Below, one piece after another: positions 33,030 to 43,061 of a stretch of 64,000 bases of DNA; position 1 is the first letter of the stretch, and each line of letters starts with the position of its first letter. Under the pieces are notes generated by a model that had not been told where the DNA came from, did no database searches, and saw only the letters and a list, made by a program, of their open reading frames with translations. The DNA comes from CBDBBY01 sp965205055 (GTDB lineage Bacteria; Pseudomonadota; Alphaproteobacteria; Rhodobacterales; Rhodobacteraceae). Made by a program: the position numbers and the translations under genes. The stretch covers positions 4,464,001-4,528,000 of the forward strand of contig OZ242030.1 in assembly GCA_965205055.1 (NCBI GenBank), read 5' to 3'.

Positions 33030-35329
33030 GGAGCGCTCCCACGCTGGCGTTTCGCCGTCCAATAGATGCGTTCCGGCGTCGCCGGAGCGTCGAGTTCGGG
33101 AAACGTCGAGCCGTCGCCGCAGGATCCGATCGCGTCCGAAATGGCTGCGAGGACGGAAATGCCAAGAACGAAGGGCGGCTCCCCGACGGCCTTCGACCGA
33201 TAGATCGAGTTCTCCCGGTTGCGGCCCTTGTCCCAGAGATGTACGTTGAAAATCGGCGGCCGGTCCGAACACGCCGGTATCTTGTAGGTCGACGGGGCAT
33301 GGGTCTTCAACCGGCCGTTCTCGTCCCAGACAAGCTCTTCCGTCGTGAGCCACCCCGCGCATTGCACGAATCCGCCTTCGATCTGGCCGATGTCGATCGC
33401 CGGATTCAGCGATTTGCCGGTTTCGTGCAATATGTCGGAGCGGAGCAGCCGGTTTTCGCCGGTGAGCAGATCGACGGCGACCTCGGACACCGCCGCGCCG
33501 TAAGCGAAATAGTAGAAGGGGCGGCCTCGGCATTTCACACGGTCCCAACCGACCTTGGGCGTGGAGTAGAAGCCGGTCGCGGACAACGACACCCGGTGCT
33601 CGTAAGCCATTTTGACCGCATCGCTGAACTCGTATGACTCGTTCCCGACGCGAAACGCTCCGTCCGCGAATCGAACTTCGTCAACGTTGGTCTGGTGCAA
33701 TTCGGCGAGCAGCTTGAGCATGCGGCCGACCAGTTCGTCGCAGGCGTTTTTCACGGCCATTCCGTTCAGGTCGGATCCGGACGAGGCCGCCGTCGCGGAG
33801 GTGTTGGGCACTTTGGAGGTGTCGGTGGCGGTGAGTCTGACGGCGGCGAGCGGCTGGCCGAATGCGTCCGCCGCGATCTGGGCGATCTTGACGAACAGGC
33901 CTTGCCCCATCTCTGTGCCGCCGTGGTTCATGCAAATGGAGCCGTCCTGATAGATTTGGACGAGCGCGCCGCCCTGATTGAGGTGGGTCAGCGTGAACGA
34001 GATTCCGAATTTGACCGGCGTCAGAGCGATGCCGCGCTTGATGTAGCGGTTCGAGGCGTTCCACTCTCTGATTTCAGACTGCCGCGCGGCGAACTCGGAC
34101 ACTTCCAGAAGCTCGTCCGTGATTTCGGCGATGACGCAATCCTCGACCGCCATGCCGTAGTGAGTCGTCTGCGGCGAAGCCGAATTGGAAGCCCCGTAGT
34201 AATTCGCGCGGCGAACGACCTCGCGGCCGAGGCCGAGCGCCGAAGCGCCGTGATCCATGACGCGCTCAATGCCGATCGTTCCTTGCGGGCCTCCGAATCC
34301 CCGGAACGCGGTCGCGGATTGCGTGTTGGTGCGGAGCCGGCGCGACACGACCCTGAAGTCCGGCAGGAAATAGGCGTTGTCCGAGTGGAGCACGGCGCGG
34401 TCCGCAACCGCCATCGATAGATCATGCGACCATCCGCAGCGGGCGAAATGCTTGAAATCGACGCCGGCGATCCTGCCGTCGTCATGAAAGCCGGCCCGGT
34501 ACTCGATGCGGAACTCGTGGCGCTTTCCGGTGACGACCATGTCGTCGTCCCTGTCGTAACGCATCTTGCAAGCCCTGCCCGTCAGCCTGGCCGCGACAGC
34601 GCACGCGCAGGCAAGCGAATTGCATTGCGATTCCTTTCCTCCGAACGCGCCGCCCATCCGCCGGACTTCCACCTTGACGGAGCTCATGGGGACGCCGAGC
34701 GCGTTCGCCGCCTTGTGTTGAATTTCAGTAGGGTGCTGGCTGGAGCATTGGATCGCCATCGTTCCCGACTCCGAAGGGAGGGCGAGCGCAATCTGGCCTT
34801 CAAGATAAAAATGCTCTTGGCCGCCTATTTCGATTTTTCCTTCGACGACATGGGCCGCCGACGAAATCGCCGCGTCCGGGCTGCCTTTCTCGCAGATCAT
34901 CGGTTCGTCGAGATCGGCATTCGCGGCGATCGCTTCATCGAAGGTGATGATCGCCGGGAGCGGATCGTAATCGATTTCGGCTCTGCGCGCGGCTGCTCGG
35001 GCGGCGTAGTGCGACTCCGCCGCGACGATGAACAGGGGCTGGCCTGCGAAATGCACCGTCCCTTCCGCCAGCAGCGGCTCCTGCACAGGGACCGGAGAAA
35101 CGTCGTTTGCGCCGGGCAGATCTTCCGCAGTCATCACCGCGACCACAGAAGGTGCCGCCCGCACCTGCGAAAGATCCATCCGCCTGATTCTGCCATGCGC
35201 GATCTCGGAAAGGCCGAACGCCAAGTGAAGCGTTCCTCTCGGTGCCGGGATGTCGTCGACATAGGTCGCGCCGCCCGTGACGTGGAGCAAGGCTGCGTCG
35301 TGGCAAACAGCGTCGCCGACCAAGGTCAT
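33026..35329 (-). CDS. xdhB: Xanthine dehydrogenase molybdenum-binding subunit
   Basis: A 767-residue large subunit. The molybdopterin site GGAFGGKES is at residues 226-234, the substrate-guiding arginine is in AFRGFGGPQ, GTEMGQG is in the second half, and the catalytic glutamate is E717 in GEPPF. It oxidises hypoxanthine to xanthine and xanthine to urate with XdhA in the cytoplasm. ATG 35329 overlaps the xdhA stop (ATGA). No urate-degrading gene is present within the window, so the pathway beyond urate is not visible. Confidence 0.93.
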   Translation of the reverse strand: MTLVGDAVCHDAALLHVTGGATYVDDIPAPRGTLHLAFGLSEIAHGRIRRMDLSQVRAAPSVVAVMTAEDLPGANDVSPVPVQEPLLAEGTVHFAGQPLFIVAAESHYAARAAARRAEIDYDPLPAIITFDEAIAANADLDEPMICEKGSPDAAISSAAHVVEGKIEIGGQEHFYLEGQIALALPSESGTMAIQCSSQHPTEIQHKAANALGVPMSSVKVEVRRMGGAFGGKESQCNSLACACAVAARLTGRACKMRYDRDDDMVVTGKRHEFRIEYRAGFHDDGRIAGVDFKHFARCGWSHDLSMAVADRAVLHSDNAYFLPDFRVVSRRLRTNTQSATAFRGFGGPQGTIGIERVMDHGASALGLGREVVRRANYYGASNSASPQTTHYGMAVEDCVIAEITDELLEVSEFAARQSEIREWNASNRYIKRGIALTPVKFGISFTLTHLNQGGALVQIYQDGSICMNHGGTEMGQGLFVKIAQIAADAFGQPLAAVRLTATDTSKVPNTSATAASSGSDLNGMAVKNACDELVGRMLKLLAELHQTNVDEVRFADGAFRVGNESYEFSDAVKMAYEHRVSLSATGFYSTPKVGWDRVKCRGRPFYYFAYGAAVSEVAVDLLTGENRLLRSDILHETGKSLNPAIDIGQIEGGFVQCAGWLTTEELVWDENGRLKTHAPSTYKIPACSDRPPIFNVHLWDKGRNRENSIYRSKAVGEPPFVLGISVLAAISDAIGSCGDGSTFPELDAPATPERIYWTAKRQRGSAP

Positions 35330-36729
35330 GCCTGCACCTCGAGCACCTGAAGCGAGTGCGCTTCGTCCGAGTCCTCTAGGAAATAGCGCAGCAGCATGTT
35401 TTTCGCCGCCTCCATGCGGTACCGCGCCGACGCTCTCATGTCCGACATCGGCGCGAAATCGTCTTCCATGGCGTTCATCGCGGCCTCGACTCGGCCTTGA
35501 TCCCAAGCCGCGTTCTCCAGCGCCCGTTCCGTTTCGCGCGCCCGTTTCGGAATTGCCGCCATGCCGCCATAGACGATCCGCGCCTTGGTCACGCGTCCGC
35601 CTTCGACCCGGAGGTTGATGCATCCGCAAACGGCGGAGATGTCTTGATCGAATCTCTTTGAAAGCTTGTAGCATTTGAGTCGGTCAGCTTGCTTCGGCAC
35701 GAGGATCGATTCGACGAATTCGCCCTCCGCAAGATCCTGCACGCCGTAATCCACGAAAAAATTTTCCAGCTTCACGATTCGCCGGTCCGCACCGCGACGA
35801 AGCTTCAGTTCCGCTCCGAGGGCGATCAGCGCCGGCGCGCAATCGCCGATCGGCGAACCGTTGGCGATGTTTCCTCCGATCGTGGCGGAGCTGCGCACCT
35901 GTTCGGAGCCGAACCTTCTCAACAGCTCGGCGAAGCTCGGATGCCGTTCCGCGACGGCCTCCCTGACTCTGTTCAGCGTTGCGGCCGCTCCGAACTCCAT
36001 CGCCTTATGGCCGGTTTTTATCGTCTGCAGCTCCGGAACTTGGGACACGAAGCAAACCAAGGGCAGCCGCCTGAACTGCTTGGTGACCCAAAGTCCGACA
36101 TCCGTCGCGCCCGCCACCAAGGTCGCATGCGGGTGCTCCACGTACCAGTCGGCCAGTTCGTCCGAATTCGCGGGGATGAACATGCGTTCGGATGCTGTCG
36201 ATGAATTGCGCGCCGACACATTCGTTCGATCGCTCTCGAGCCACTCCGTTCTCGGTTGATTCGCCGCGACGCCCGCCGCGCGGACGATAGGCGCGTATCC
36301 GGTGCACCGGCACAGATTGCCTGCGAGCACGTCGTCGTGCTGAGCGTTTCCGTTCTCATGCGCCGCGACCATGGACATCACGAAACCGGGCGTGCAGAAT
36401 CCGCACTGGCTGCCATGGTTGTCGATCATCGCTCGCTGCACGGGATGCAAGCGGCCGTCGGGCGCAGAGACGCCTTCGACGGTCCGGACGGCTTTCCCGT
36501 CGATTTGCGGCACGAAAAGAATGCAGGCGTTCACGGCGCGGGACATCGGCCTCCCGTTCTCGAGGCCTGTCACAATAACCGTGCAGGCGCCGCAGTCTCC
36601 TTCGTTGCAGCCCTCCTTCGTCCCGGTGAGCATCCGGGATTCCCTCAGCCATTCGAGCAGAGTGAGCGTCGGGTCAGGATCGGCCAAAGCGACTTGCTTG
36701 TCATTGAGAGTGAACTCTACCATTGCCAT
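35326..36729 (-). CDS. xdhA: Xanthine dehydrogenase small subunit (2Fe-2S and FAD)
   Basis: A 467-residue subunit. The first 2Fe-2S cluster ligands are C41, C46, C49 and C69; the second set is C109, C112, C140 and C142 in CGFCTPGF and CRCTGY. The FAD domain follows, with ATLVAGATDVGLWV and SSATIGGNIANGSPIGD. It passes electrons from the molybdenum centre to NAD. It is the first gene of the seven-gene minus-strand operon, so the promoter should lie in 36730-36893, shared back-to-back with dnaE. Confidence 0.92.
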   Translation of the reverse strand: MAMVEFTLNDKQVALADPDPTLTLLEWLRESRMLTGTKEGCNEGDCGACTVIVTGLENGRPMSRAVNACILFVPQIDGKAVRTVEGVSAPDGRLHPVQRAMIDNHGSQCGFCTPGFVMSMVAAHENGNAQHDDVLAGNLCRCTGYAPIVRAAGVAANQPRTEWLESDRTNVSARNSSTASERMFIPANSDELADWYVEHPHATLVAGATDVGLWVTKQFRRLPLVCFVSQVPELQTIKTGHKAMEFGAAATLNRVREAVAERHPSFAELLRRFGSEQVRSSATIGGNIANGSPIGDCAPALIALGAELKLRRGADRRIVKLENFFVDYGVQDLAEGEFVESILVPKQADRLKCYKLSKRFDQDISAVCGCINLRVEGGRVTKARIVYGGMAAIPKRARETERALENAAWDQGRVEAAMNAMEDDFAPMSDMRASARYRMEAAKNMLLRYFLEDSDEAHSLQVLEVQA

Positions 36730-36893
36730 TTCCTATACTCGCACAGCCCGGCCCGTTTGATCGGGAAAGCATGCGGACAATGACTAGGCGTGTTCACGGC
36801 AAAACTCCAGCAGAATCATTTTCCGGCCTACCGCTTTGTCATTGTCCGCCGACTATGGTTTTGAGGCCCGCAGCGAACGGATAAGGCGCCGTC

Positions 36894-39800
36894 ATGACGA
36901 ATGATCTGAAATTCATACATCTCCGAGTTCACACGGAATACTCGCTTTTGGAAGGCGCAGTTCAAGTAAAGACTCTTCCCGACTTGTGCGCGAAGCATTC
37001 CATGCCAGCCGTGGCGGTGACCGATACGAACAACATGTTCGGCGCTTTGGAATTCGCCACGACAGCTGGCGCGAACGGCATTCAGCCCATTCACGGCTGT
37101 CAGGTCGATCTTGTCTACGACGCCGAATCGGCGGCGTCCGCGCCTGTCGTTCTGCTCGCTCAGAACCGCGAAGGATACGGCAATCTGCTCAAGCTCAATT
37201 CCTGCATCTATCTGAAGCGGAAAGAGGTTTCGAGCCTTGCGATGGATGATCTGGCGAATCATCGATCCGGCTTGATCTGCCTGACCGGAGGTTCCGAAGG
37301 TCCGATCGGCAGATTGGCGCTGGACCGGCGGACGGACGAGGCCGGCGCCGTTCTGCGAAAGCTTGGCGAGATTTTCGACGGCGGACTCTACGTCGAAATC
37401 CAGCGGCATCCGAGTCCCGGCATGCCGTTCGCGGCTATCGAATCCGAAGTCGAATCCGAGATGATTTCGCTTGCATACCGAGGCGGATTTCCGCTGGTCG
37501 CGACGAACGAAGTCCATTTTCAGTCGAAGGAGAAGTTCGAATCGCACGATGCGCTGCTTTGCATCGCTGACGGCGCCTATGTCGACCAGACCGCCAACCG
37601 GAGGAAACTGACCCCGGAACACTACTTCAAATCTCAGGATGAAATGGCGGAGCTGTTCGGCGATCTGCCCGAAGCCGTCGAAAACACGGTCGAAATCGCC
37701 CGCAGGTGCTCGTACTGCGCGGAGAAGAGATCGCCGATCCTGCCGCGATTCGCCGACAACGAATCTGAAGAACTGCGCAATCAGGCGCGAAGCGGCCTTG
37801 AGGAAAGGCTGAAGGTGACAACGCTTGCCGCGGACAGGCAAGAATATGCGGACCGTCTGAACTACGAGTTGGACGTCATCGAGGAAACGGGGTTCGCGGG
37901 ATACTTCCTGATTGTCGCGGATTTCATCAAATGGGCCAAACGACAGGGCATTCCGGTCGGTCCGGGCAGGGGATCCGGCGCCGGGTCGCTGGTCGCCTAT
38001 GCGCTGACGATTACCGATCTGGATCCGTTGAGGTTCAATCTTCTGTTCGAACGCTTCCTGAATCCCGAGCGGGTGTCCATGCCCGACTTCGACGTCGATT
38101 TCTGCCAGGAGCGGCGGGACGAAGTCATAAGGTACGTCCGGAGCAAGTACGGGGCGGAAAAAGTCGCGCACATCATCACTTTCGGCGGATTGCTTTCGCG
38201 CGTGGCCGTCCGGGACATGGGCAGAGTTATGCGCATGCCTTACGGCGAGGTGGACAGGCTGGCCAAGATGATCCCGCGAGACGGCGCCAAGAACCTATCC
38301 ATTGAGCAGGCTCTCATGGGCGAGCCGAGGCTGCAGGAGGCGGCGAATTCCGATCCTGCCATCCGCCGGTTGTTCGCCAACGCGCGGGAGATCGAAGGTC
38401 TTCTAAGGAACGCCTCAACGCATGCGGCGGGCGTCGTGATAGGGGACAAGCCGCTCGACGAACTCGTTCCGATCTACAAGGATCCCAAGTCCGAAATGCC
38501 GGCCACGCAGTTCAGCATGTACTGGGTCGAACAGGCGGGATTGGTGAAATTCGACCTCTTGGGGCTGAAGACGCTCACGGTCATCAAGAACGCGGTCGAC
38601 CTGATCGCACGCCGCGGCGTGAAGATCGACATCAACAACATTCCTCTGGACGACGAAAAGACGTTCAAGATCTATTCGTCCGCTTCGACGGTCGCCGTGT
38701 TCCAGTTGGAAAGCTCTGGCATGAAGGACACGCTCCGAATGATGAAGCCGACGTGCATCGAGGACATCGTAGCGCTCGTCGCCCTTTATCGGCCAGGTCC
38801 GATTGCTAACATCCCGCAATACTGCGCTGTCAAGAACGGAAAAGAACAAAGGAAGAGCCAGCACCCTTCGATCGATCACATCTTGGCGGAAACCCACGGA
38901 ATCATGGTCTATCAGGAGCAGGTCATGCAGATCGCTCAGGCGATGGCCGGATACAGTCTCGGCGGCGCGGATCTGCTTCGGCGCGCGATCGGAAAGAAGA
39001 AACAAGCCGAAATGGACGCGGAACAGCCGAAATTCCTGGCTGGAGCGGAAAGAAACGGAGTCAATGCGAAAGACGCCCAAGAGGTGTGGCAACTTATGGC
39101 GAAATTCGCCGAGTACGGATTCAACAAGGCGCATGCAGCCGCTTATGCGGTCGTCAGCTACCAGACGGCTTGGCTGAAAGCCAACCATCCTGTGGAGTTC
39201 ATGGCCTCCGTCATGAATTGCGACAGCAGCGACGCCGAAAAGCTGAGCAATTATTCAACGGAACTGCGACGGATGGGAATTGAACTTGTTCCGCCGTGCA
39301 TCAACCGTTCTGAAACCGGCTTCTCCGTTGACGGAAACAAAATCTTTTACGGTCTGGGCGCGCTGAAGAGCGTCGGACGCGAAGCTGCGAACGGCGCGGT
39401 AGCGGCTTGCAAAGAAAAGCAATTTTGCGATCTTTTCGACTTGGCGAGTCGCGTGGAGCTCAAGCAATTCGGAAAACGCGCGCTCGAGATGCTGGTTTGC
39501 GCCGGCGTGTTCGATTCATTGGACAAGAATCGCAAACGCGTGCACGAGAGCCTGGACACGCTCATCGGGTATTCGGAATCAGTGTTCGCCGAACGTCAAT
39601 CGGAGCAGTTGTCGCTGTTCGGCGATGCCGAGGTTGCGCTACCGCTTCCAAAGCTGCCGGTCGTTGACGATTGGACCGAACCGGAGCGCTTGGAGCGCGA
39701 ATTCGAAGCATTGGGATTCTACTTGTCGGGTCATCCGCTTGACGAGTTCGGTCCGCAGCTCAAACGGGCGAGAGTGGAGACATATTTGAATTTGTGTGAG

Positions 39801-40322
39801 CGTGCGGAAGGCAGGAAAGCCGCTGCGAGGCTCGCCGGGTCAGTTTCAAAGGTGCAAATGAGGGTGTCGGAGAAGAACAAGACGCGTTACGCATTCGTGG
39901 AGTTGTCTGATACCTCTGGAGTCTATGAAGTCATGGTGTTCTCGGAAGAGCTGGAACAATCAAGCGGTTTTCTCAAGGTCGGCGCGCGCGTGCTGCTCGA
40001 CGTGGAAACCGCGGCCGAAAACGGATCCACGCGGTTGAAAGTGAACCGGATACGACCCCTGAAACTGGAGGAGGCCAAAGGGCCCAATGGGCTGAAGATC
40101 TACTTCAACTCGGACGTCGCTCCGGCCTCCGTTCGCACTTTGATGGATCGCGAGAAGAAGAGCGGAAGGGGCGGCGAGCGAGGGTTTCTCATTTTTTGCC
40201 CGGTAGCCGATGATCTGCCTTCGGAGACGGCAATTGAGGTGCCGGGCGATTACTTTGTCGGGCGCAAGATCCGGCAAGCCATCGGAAGCTTGGAAGGCGT
40301 CGCGCACGTCGACACGGTCTGA
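36894..40322 (+). CDS. dnaE: DNA polymerase III alpha subunit
   Basis: A 1142-residue replicative polymerase. The N-terminal PHP domain begins FIHLRVHTEYSLLEG; catalytic aspartates D398 and D400 lie in PDFDVDF, preceded by the fingers motif GPGRGSGAGSLVAYAL. The helix-hairpin-helix region and a C-terminal OB fold (GSVSKVQMRVSEKNKTRYAFVEL) are present. Near residues 904-907, QLSLFGD resembles a beta-clamp binding motif. The length is usual for DnaE1. It is transcribed divergently from xdhA. Confidence 0.95.
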   Translation: MTNDLKFIHLRVHTEYSLLEGAVQVKTLPDLCAKHSMPAVAVTDTNNMFGALEFATTAGANGIQPIHGCQVDLVYDAESAASAPVVLLAQNREGYGNLLKLNSCIYLKRKEVSSLAMDDLANHRSGLICLTGGSEGPIGRLALDRRTDEAGAVLRKLGEIFDGGLYVEIQRHPSPGMPFAAIESEVESEMISLAYRGGFPLVATNEVHFQSKEKFESHDALLCIADGAYVDQTANRRKLTPEHYFKSQDEMAELFGDLPEAVENTVEIARRCSYCAEKRSPILPRFADNESEELRNQARSGLEERLKVTTLAADRQEYADRLNYELDVIEETGFAGYFLIVADFIKWAKRQGIPVGPGRGSGAGSLVAYALTITDLDPLRFNLLFERFLNPERVSMPDFDVDFCQERRDEVIRYVRSKYGAEKVAHIITFGGLLSRVAVRDMGRVMRMPYGEVDRLAKMIPRDGAKNLSIEQALMGEPRLQEAANSDPAIRRLFANAREIEGLLRNASTHAAGVVIGDKPLDELVPIYKDPKSEMPATQFSMYWVEQAGLVKFDLLGLKTLTVIKNAVDLIARRGVKIDINNIPLDDEKTFKIYSSASTVAVFQLESSGMKDTLRMMKPTCIEDIVALVALYRPGPIANIPQYCAVKNGKEQRKSQHPSIDHILAETHGIMVYQEQVMQIAQAMAGYSLGGADLLRRAIGKKKQAEMDAEQPKFLAGAERNGVNAKDAQEVWQLMAKFAEYGFNKAHAAAYAVVSYQTAWLKANHPVEFMASVMNCDSSDAEKLSNYSTELRRMGIELVPPCINRSETGFSVDGNKIFYGLGALKSVGREAANGAVAACKEKQFCDLFDLASRVELKQFGKRALEMLVCAGVFDSLDKNRKRVHESLDTLIGYSESVFAERQSEQLSLFGDAEVALPLPKLPVVDDWTEPERLEREFEALGFYLSGHPLDEFGPQLKRARVETYLNLCERAEGRKAAARLAGSVSKVQMRVSEKNKTRYAFVELSDTSGVYEVMVFSEELEQSSGFLKVGARVLLDVETAAENGSTRLKVNRIRPLKLEEAKGPNGLKIYFNSDVAPASVRTLMDREKKSGRGGERGFLIFCPVADDLPSETAIEVPGDYFVGRKIRQAIGSLEGVAHVDTV

Positions 40323-40462
40323 GCTTGCCATGCAATCTCATGTCGCGGATCTTCAAAGCGTCTATCGCGGGCATCGCCACAATTGCCGGAATGCTTGCCG
40401 TTCATCGCGCCCTGGGCTAGTTGCCCGCTTTGACCGGCGGCGCGAACTGTCGGCCTGCGCGA

Positions 40463-41959
40463 ATGAAATCAACGATGGCGAAAATGGGATCCGCACGTCG
40501 GCCAGCAGCTGAAACGCCCAAAGGATTCCGGGATTATTTCGGAAACGAGGTCGCCAAGCGCACGAAAATGCTTGGGGCGATCGCAGAGGTGTTCGAGACG
40601 TACGGCTTCCAAGCACTCGAGACCCCCGCGGTTGAGAACTTGGACGCCCTCGGGAAGTTTCTTCCGGATATCGATCAGCCGAACGAGGGCGTATTCGCTT
40701 GGAAGGATACGCCCGGCTGGCTTGCATTGCGGTACGATCTGACCGCGCCGCTCGCCCGCGTCGCCGCGCAGCATCGGAATTCGCTGCCTTCGCCCTACCG
40801 CCGGTACGCGATCGGGCCGGTTTGGAGGAACGAAAAGCCGGGACCAGGCCGCTTCCGGCAGTTCTACCAATGCGACGCAGATACCGTAGGTTCGGCGTCT
40901 GCGGCGTCGGACGCAGAGATGTGCATGCTCGTCAGCGACGCGCTCGAAGCTGTCGGCATTGTCCGAGGCGAATATTTGGTTCGGATCAACAACCGCAAGC
41001 TGCTTGACGGAATCCTCGAGAACGCGGGCCTATCGACTGACGAAGGCGATGCAAAGCGAAACAGCGTTCTCAGGGCATTGGACAAGCTTGATCGGATCGG
41101 CGGCGCAGGCGTGGCCGCTCTTCTGCAGGAGGGCCGCAAAGACGGAAGCGGCGATTTTACGCGCGGCGCGGGACTCTCGCCCGATCAGGCGGAGGATATT
41201 CGGGAATTTCTAGAAGCAGAATTGGACAACCCATTAAATATGCTCGACGAAATAAAGTCATATTTCGAAGGGCGATCTAAGATCGGCATGCAGGGTTTGA
41301 ACGAATTGAAGGCAATTGTTGAACTGCTGGACGGTCATGGTTTCAAGTCGAATCAGCTAAAAATTGATCCAACCGTCGTACGGGGTCTGGGGTATTACAC
41401 CGGATCGGTACTCGAGGTCGAACTCACATTTGAAATCAGGGACGAAGCGGGCCAACCGCGCAGATTCGGATCCGTTGCGGGCGGGGGGCGGTACGACGGT
41501 CTTGTCGAGCGTTTCACAGGCCAAAAGGTCCCTGCAACGGGCGTCTCCATCGGCGTTGATCGATTGCTGACGGCTTTGGAGGCACGCCAAGGAATTGCCG
41601 CCAAAGAGGTCGGGCCGGTTGTCGTGACGGTGATGGACCGCGACTGCATGTCCGAATACATGAAGATGGCGGGCGAGTTGCGCAAAGCCGGAATCAAGGC
41701 CGAAGTGTTTTTGGGCAATTCTAGGAATTTAGGTCGCCAGATGAAATACGCCGACCAAAGAAACTCGCCCATCGCCGTGATACAGGGCGACAACGAGCGA
41801 ACGCGCGATAAGGTCATATTGAAGGATCTGGTGCTCGGTTCAAAAATTGCGTCCGGCGCGACTCTCGACGAATGGAAGAAGCACGAAGCGCAAGTTGAAG
41901 TGCCGCGATCGTCGCTGGTCGAAGCAGCTTCGAGTATGCTGAAGTCTTCAGCAGGCTGA
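40463..41959 (+). CDS. hisS: Histidyl-tRNA synthetase
   Basis: A class II synthetase of about 498 residues. Motif 1 lies in the KGFRDYFGNE region, motif 2 in YRRYAIGPVWRNEKPGPGRFRQFYQCD, histidine-binding LGYYTG, and the motif 3 arginine region FGSVAGGGRYDGL and GVSIGVDRL. The anticodon domain ends the protein. ATG 40463 or 40475 could be the start; neither has a strong ribosome binding site. It is followed within 2 bases by hisZ, so tRNA charging and histidine synthesis genes share an operon, as in many Alphaproteobacteria. Confidence 0.93.
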   Translation: MKSTMAKMGSARRPAAETPKGFRDYFGNEVAKRTKMLGAIAEVFETYGFQALETPAVENLDALGKFLPDIDQPNEGVFAWKDTPGWLALRYDLTAPLARVAAQHRNSLPSPYRRYAIGPVWRNEKPGPGRFRQFYQCDADTVGSASAASDAEMCMLVSDALEAVGIVRGEYLVRINNRKLLDGILENAGLSTDEGDAKRNSVLRALDKLDRIGGAGVAALLQEGRKDGSGDFTRGAGLSPDQAEDIREFLEAELDNPLNMLDEIKSYFEGRSKIGMQGLNELKAIVELLDGHGFKSNQLKIDPTVVRGLGYYTGSVLEVELTFEIRDEAGQPRRFGSVAGGGRYDGLVERFTGQKVPATGVSIGVDRLLTALEARQGIAAKEVGPVVVTVMDRDCMSEYMKMAGELRKAGIKAEVFLGNSRNLGRQMKYADQRNSPIAVIQGDNERTRDKVILKDLVLGSKIASGATLDEWKKHEAQVEVPRSSLVEAASSMLKSSAG

Positions 41960-41960
41960 C

Positions 41961-43061
41961 ATGTTGGCATCTTCAGCCACCGCTTATCGGACAGAGACCG
42001 AGCGTCTGCTGCGGTACTTTGAGTCGACGGGGGCGATTCGGATCGACGTGGACGTGCTTCAGCCAGCGGATACGCTTCTGGATCTTTACGGCGAAGACAT
42101 CCGCGCGCGCGCGTTCGTCACGATGGACCCCGTCAGGGGCGAATTGATGCTTCGCCCGGACTTTACGGTTCCGGTCGCCGAAAAGCAGATCAAACGTGCC
42201 GTCGGACCGGCCCGTGTCACATACGCTGGATTGGTGTTCAGAAAGCAGGCGCCGCAAAGCGGCCGCGCGCGCGAGTTCCTGCAGGTCGGTTGCGAGATAT
42301 TCGGAGAATCCTGCCGATCGGATGCGGATGCGGAGGTCTTCGCGCTCATGCATGAGGCGGTCGCTTCGCTGCGTTTGAACGCTGTGGCAGGAGACTTGGG
42401 AGTCCTTCTCTCGGCTGTCGACAGCATGTCCACGACGCAAGCCAGGAAAGCCGCTCTGAAGCGGCACATTTGGCGGCCGTTCAAATTCAAGTCGCTGATT
42501 GATGCCTATTCGGGCAAGAGTGGCGATGGCGCCGAGCGATTGCGGCGTCTGGACCCGTCGGCTGCAGAGCGTCTGATCGACAGTGCAGGGCCGATGATTG
42601 GATTGCGCAGCAAAACCGAAATACTCGAGCGCATTGAAGCCATTGCGGACGAGACGCGCGCGCCGCCGCTGGTGCCGACGGAAGTAGAGGCGCTGAGCCA
42701 AATTCTGGGCGTGCGCGGCCGCGCCCAGTCAGCGCTTGATCAACTGCGAGCGATCCAACGGAAGCTGCCTGGAATCGAATTGTCTCTCGATGGTTTCGAA
42801 GATCGCTTGAAGGCGTTGAAATCGCACGGGATTGATCCGTCGAGAATTTTTTTCGAGGCGAGCTACGGGCGGACGACGCTGGAATATTATGACGGATTCG
42901 TCTTCGGCTTCGTTCCTGAATCCGGCGATGAGGCTCCTCCTGTCGTCTCGGGCGGGCGGTACGACTACCTTACGCGCCAATTGTCCGGCGCGGATTCGTT
43001 TCCGGCAGTGGGAGGCGTCGTGAGGCCGGAGGCCGCGGTCAGCCTTACGGGATTGACCTGA
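41961..43061 (+). CDS. hisZ: ATP phosphoribosyltransferase regulatory subunit
   Basis: A 366-residue paralogue of histidyl-tRNA synthetase lacking the anticodon domain. It has LMLRPDFTVPVAEKQI, VTYAGLVFRKQ, GRAREFLQVGCEIFG and SGGRYDYL. HisZ activates the short catalytic HisG and mediates feedback by histidine. Its stop overlaps the hisG start (TGATG). The presence of hisZ beside a 238-residue hisG fits the short-form enzyme. Confidence 0.93.
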   Translation: MLASSATAYRTETERLLRYFESTGAIRIDVDVLQPADTLLDLYGEDIRARAFVTMDPVRGELMLRPDFTVPVAEKQIKRAVGPARVTYAGLVFRKQAPQSGRAREFLQVGCEIFGESCRSDADAEVFALMHEAVASLRLNAVAGDLGVLLSAVDSMSTTQARKAALKRHIWRPFKFKSLIDAYSGKSGDGAERLRRLDPSAAERLIDSAGPMIGLRSKTEILERIEAIADETRAPPLVPTEVEALSQILGVRGRAQSALDQLRAIQRKLPGIELSLDGFEDRLKALKSHGIDPSRIFFEASYGRTTLEYYDGFVFGFVPESGDEAPPVVSGGRYDYLTRQLSGADSFPAVGGVVRPEAAVSLTGLT

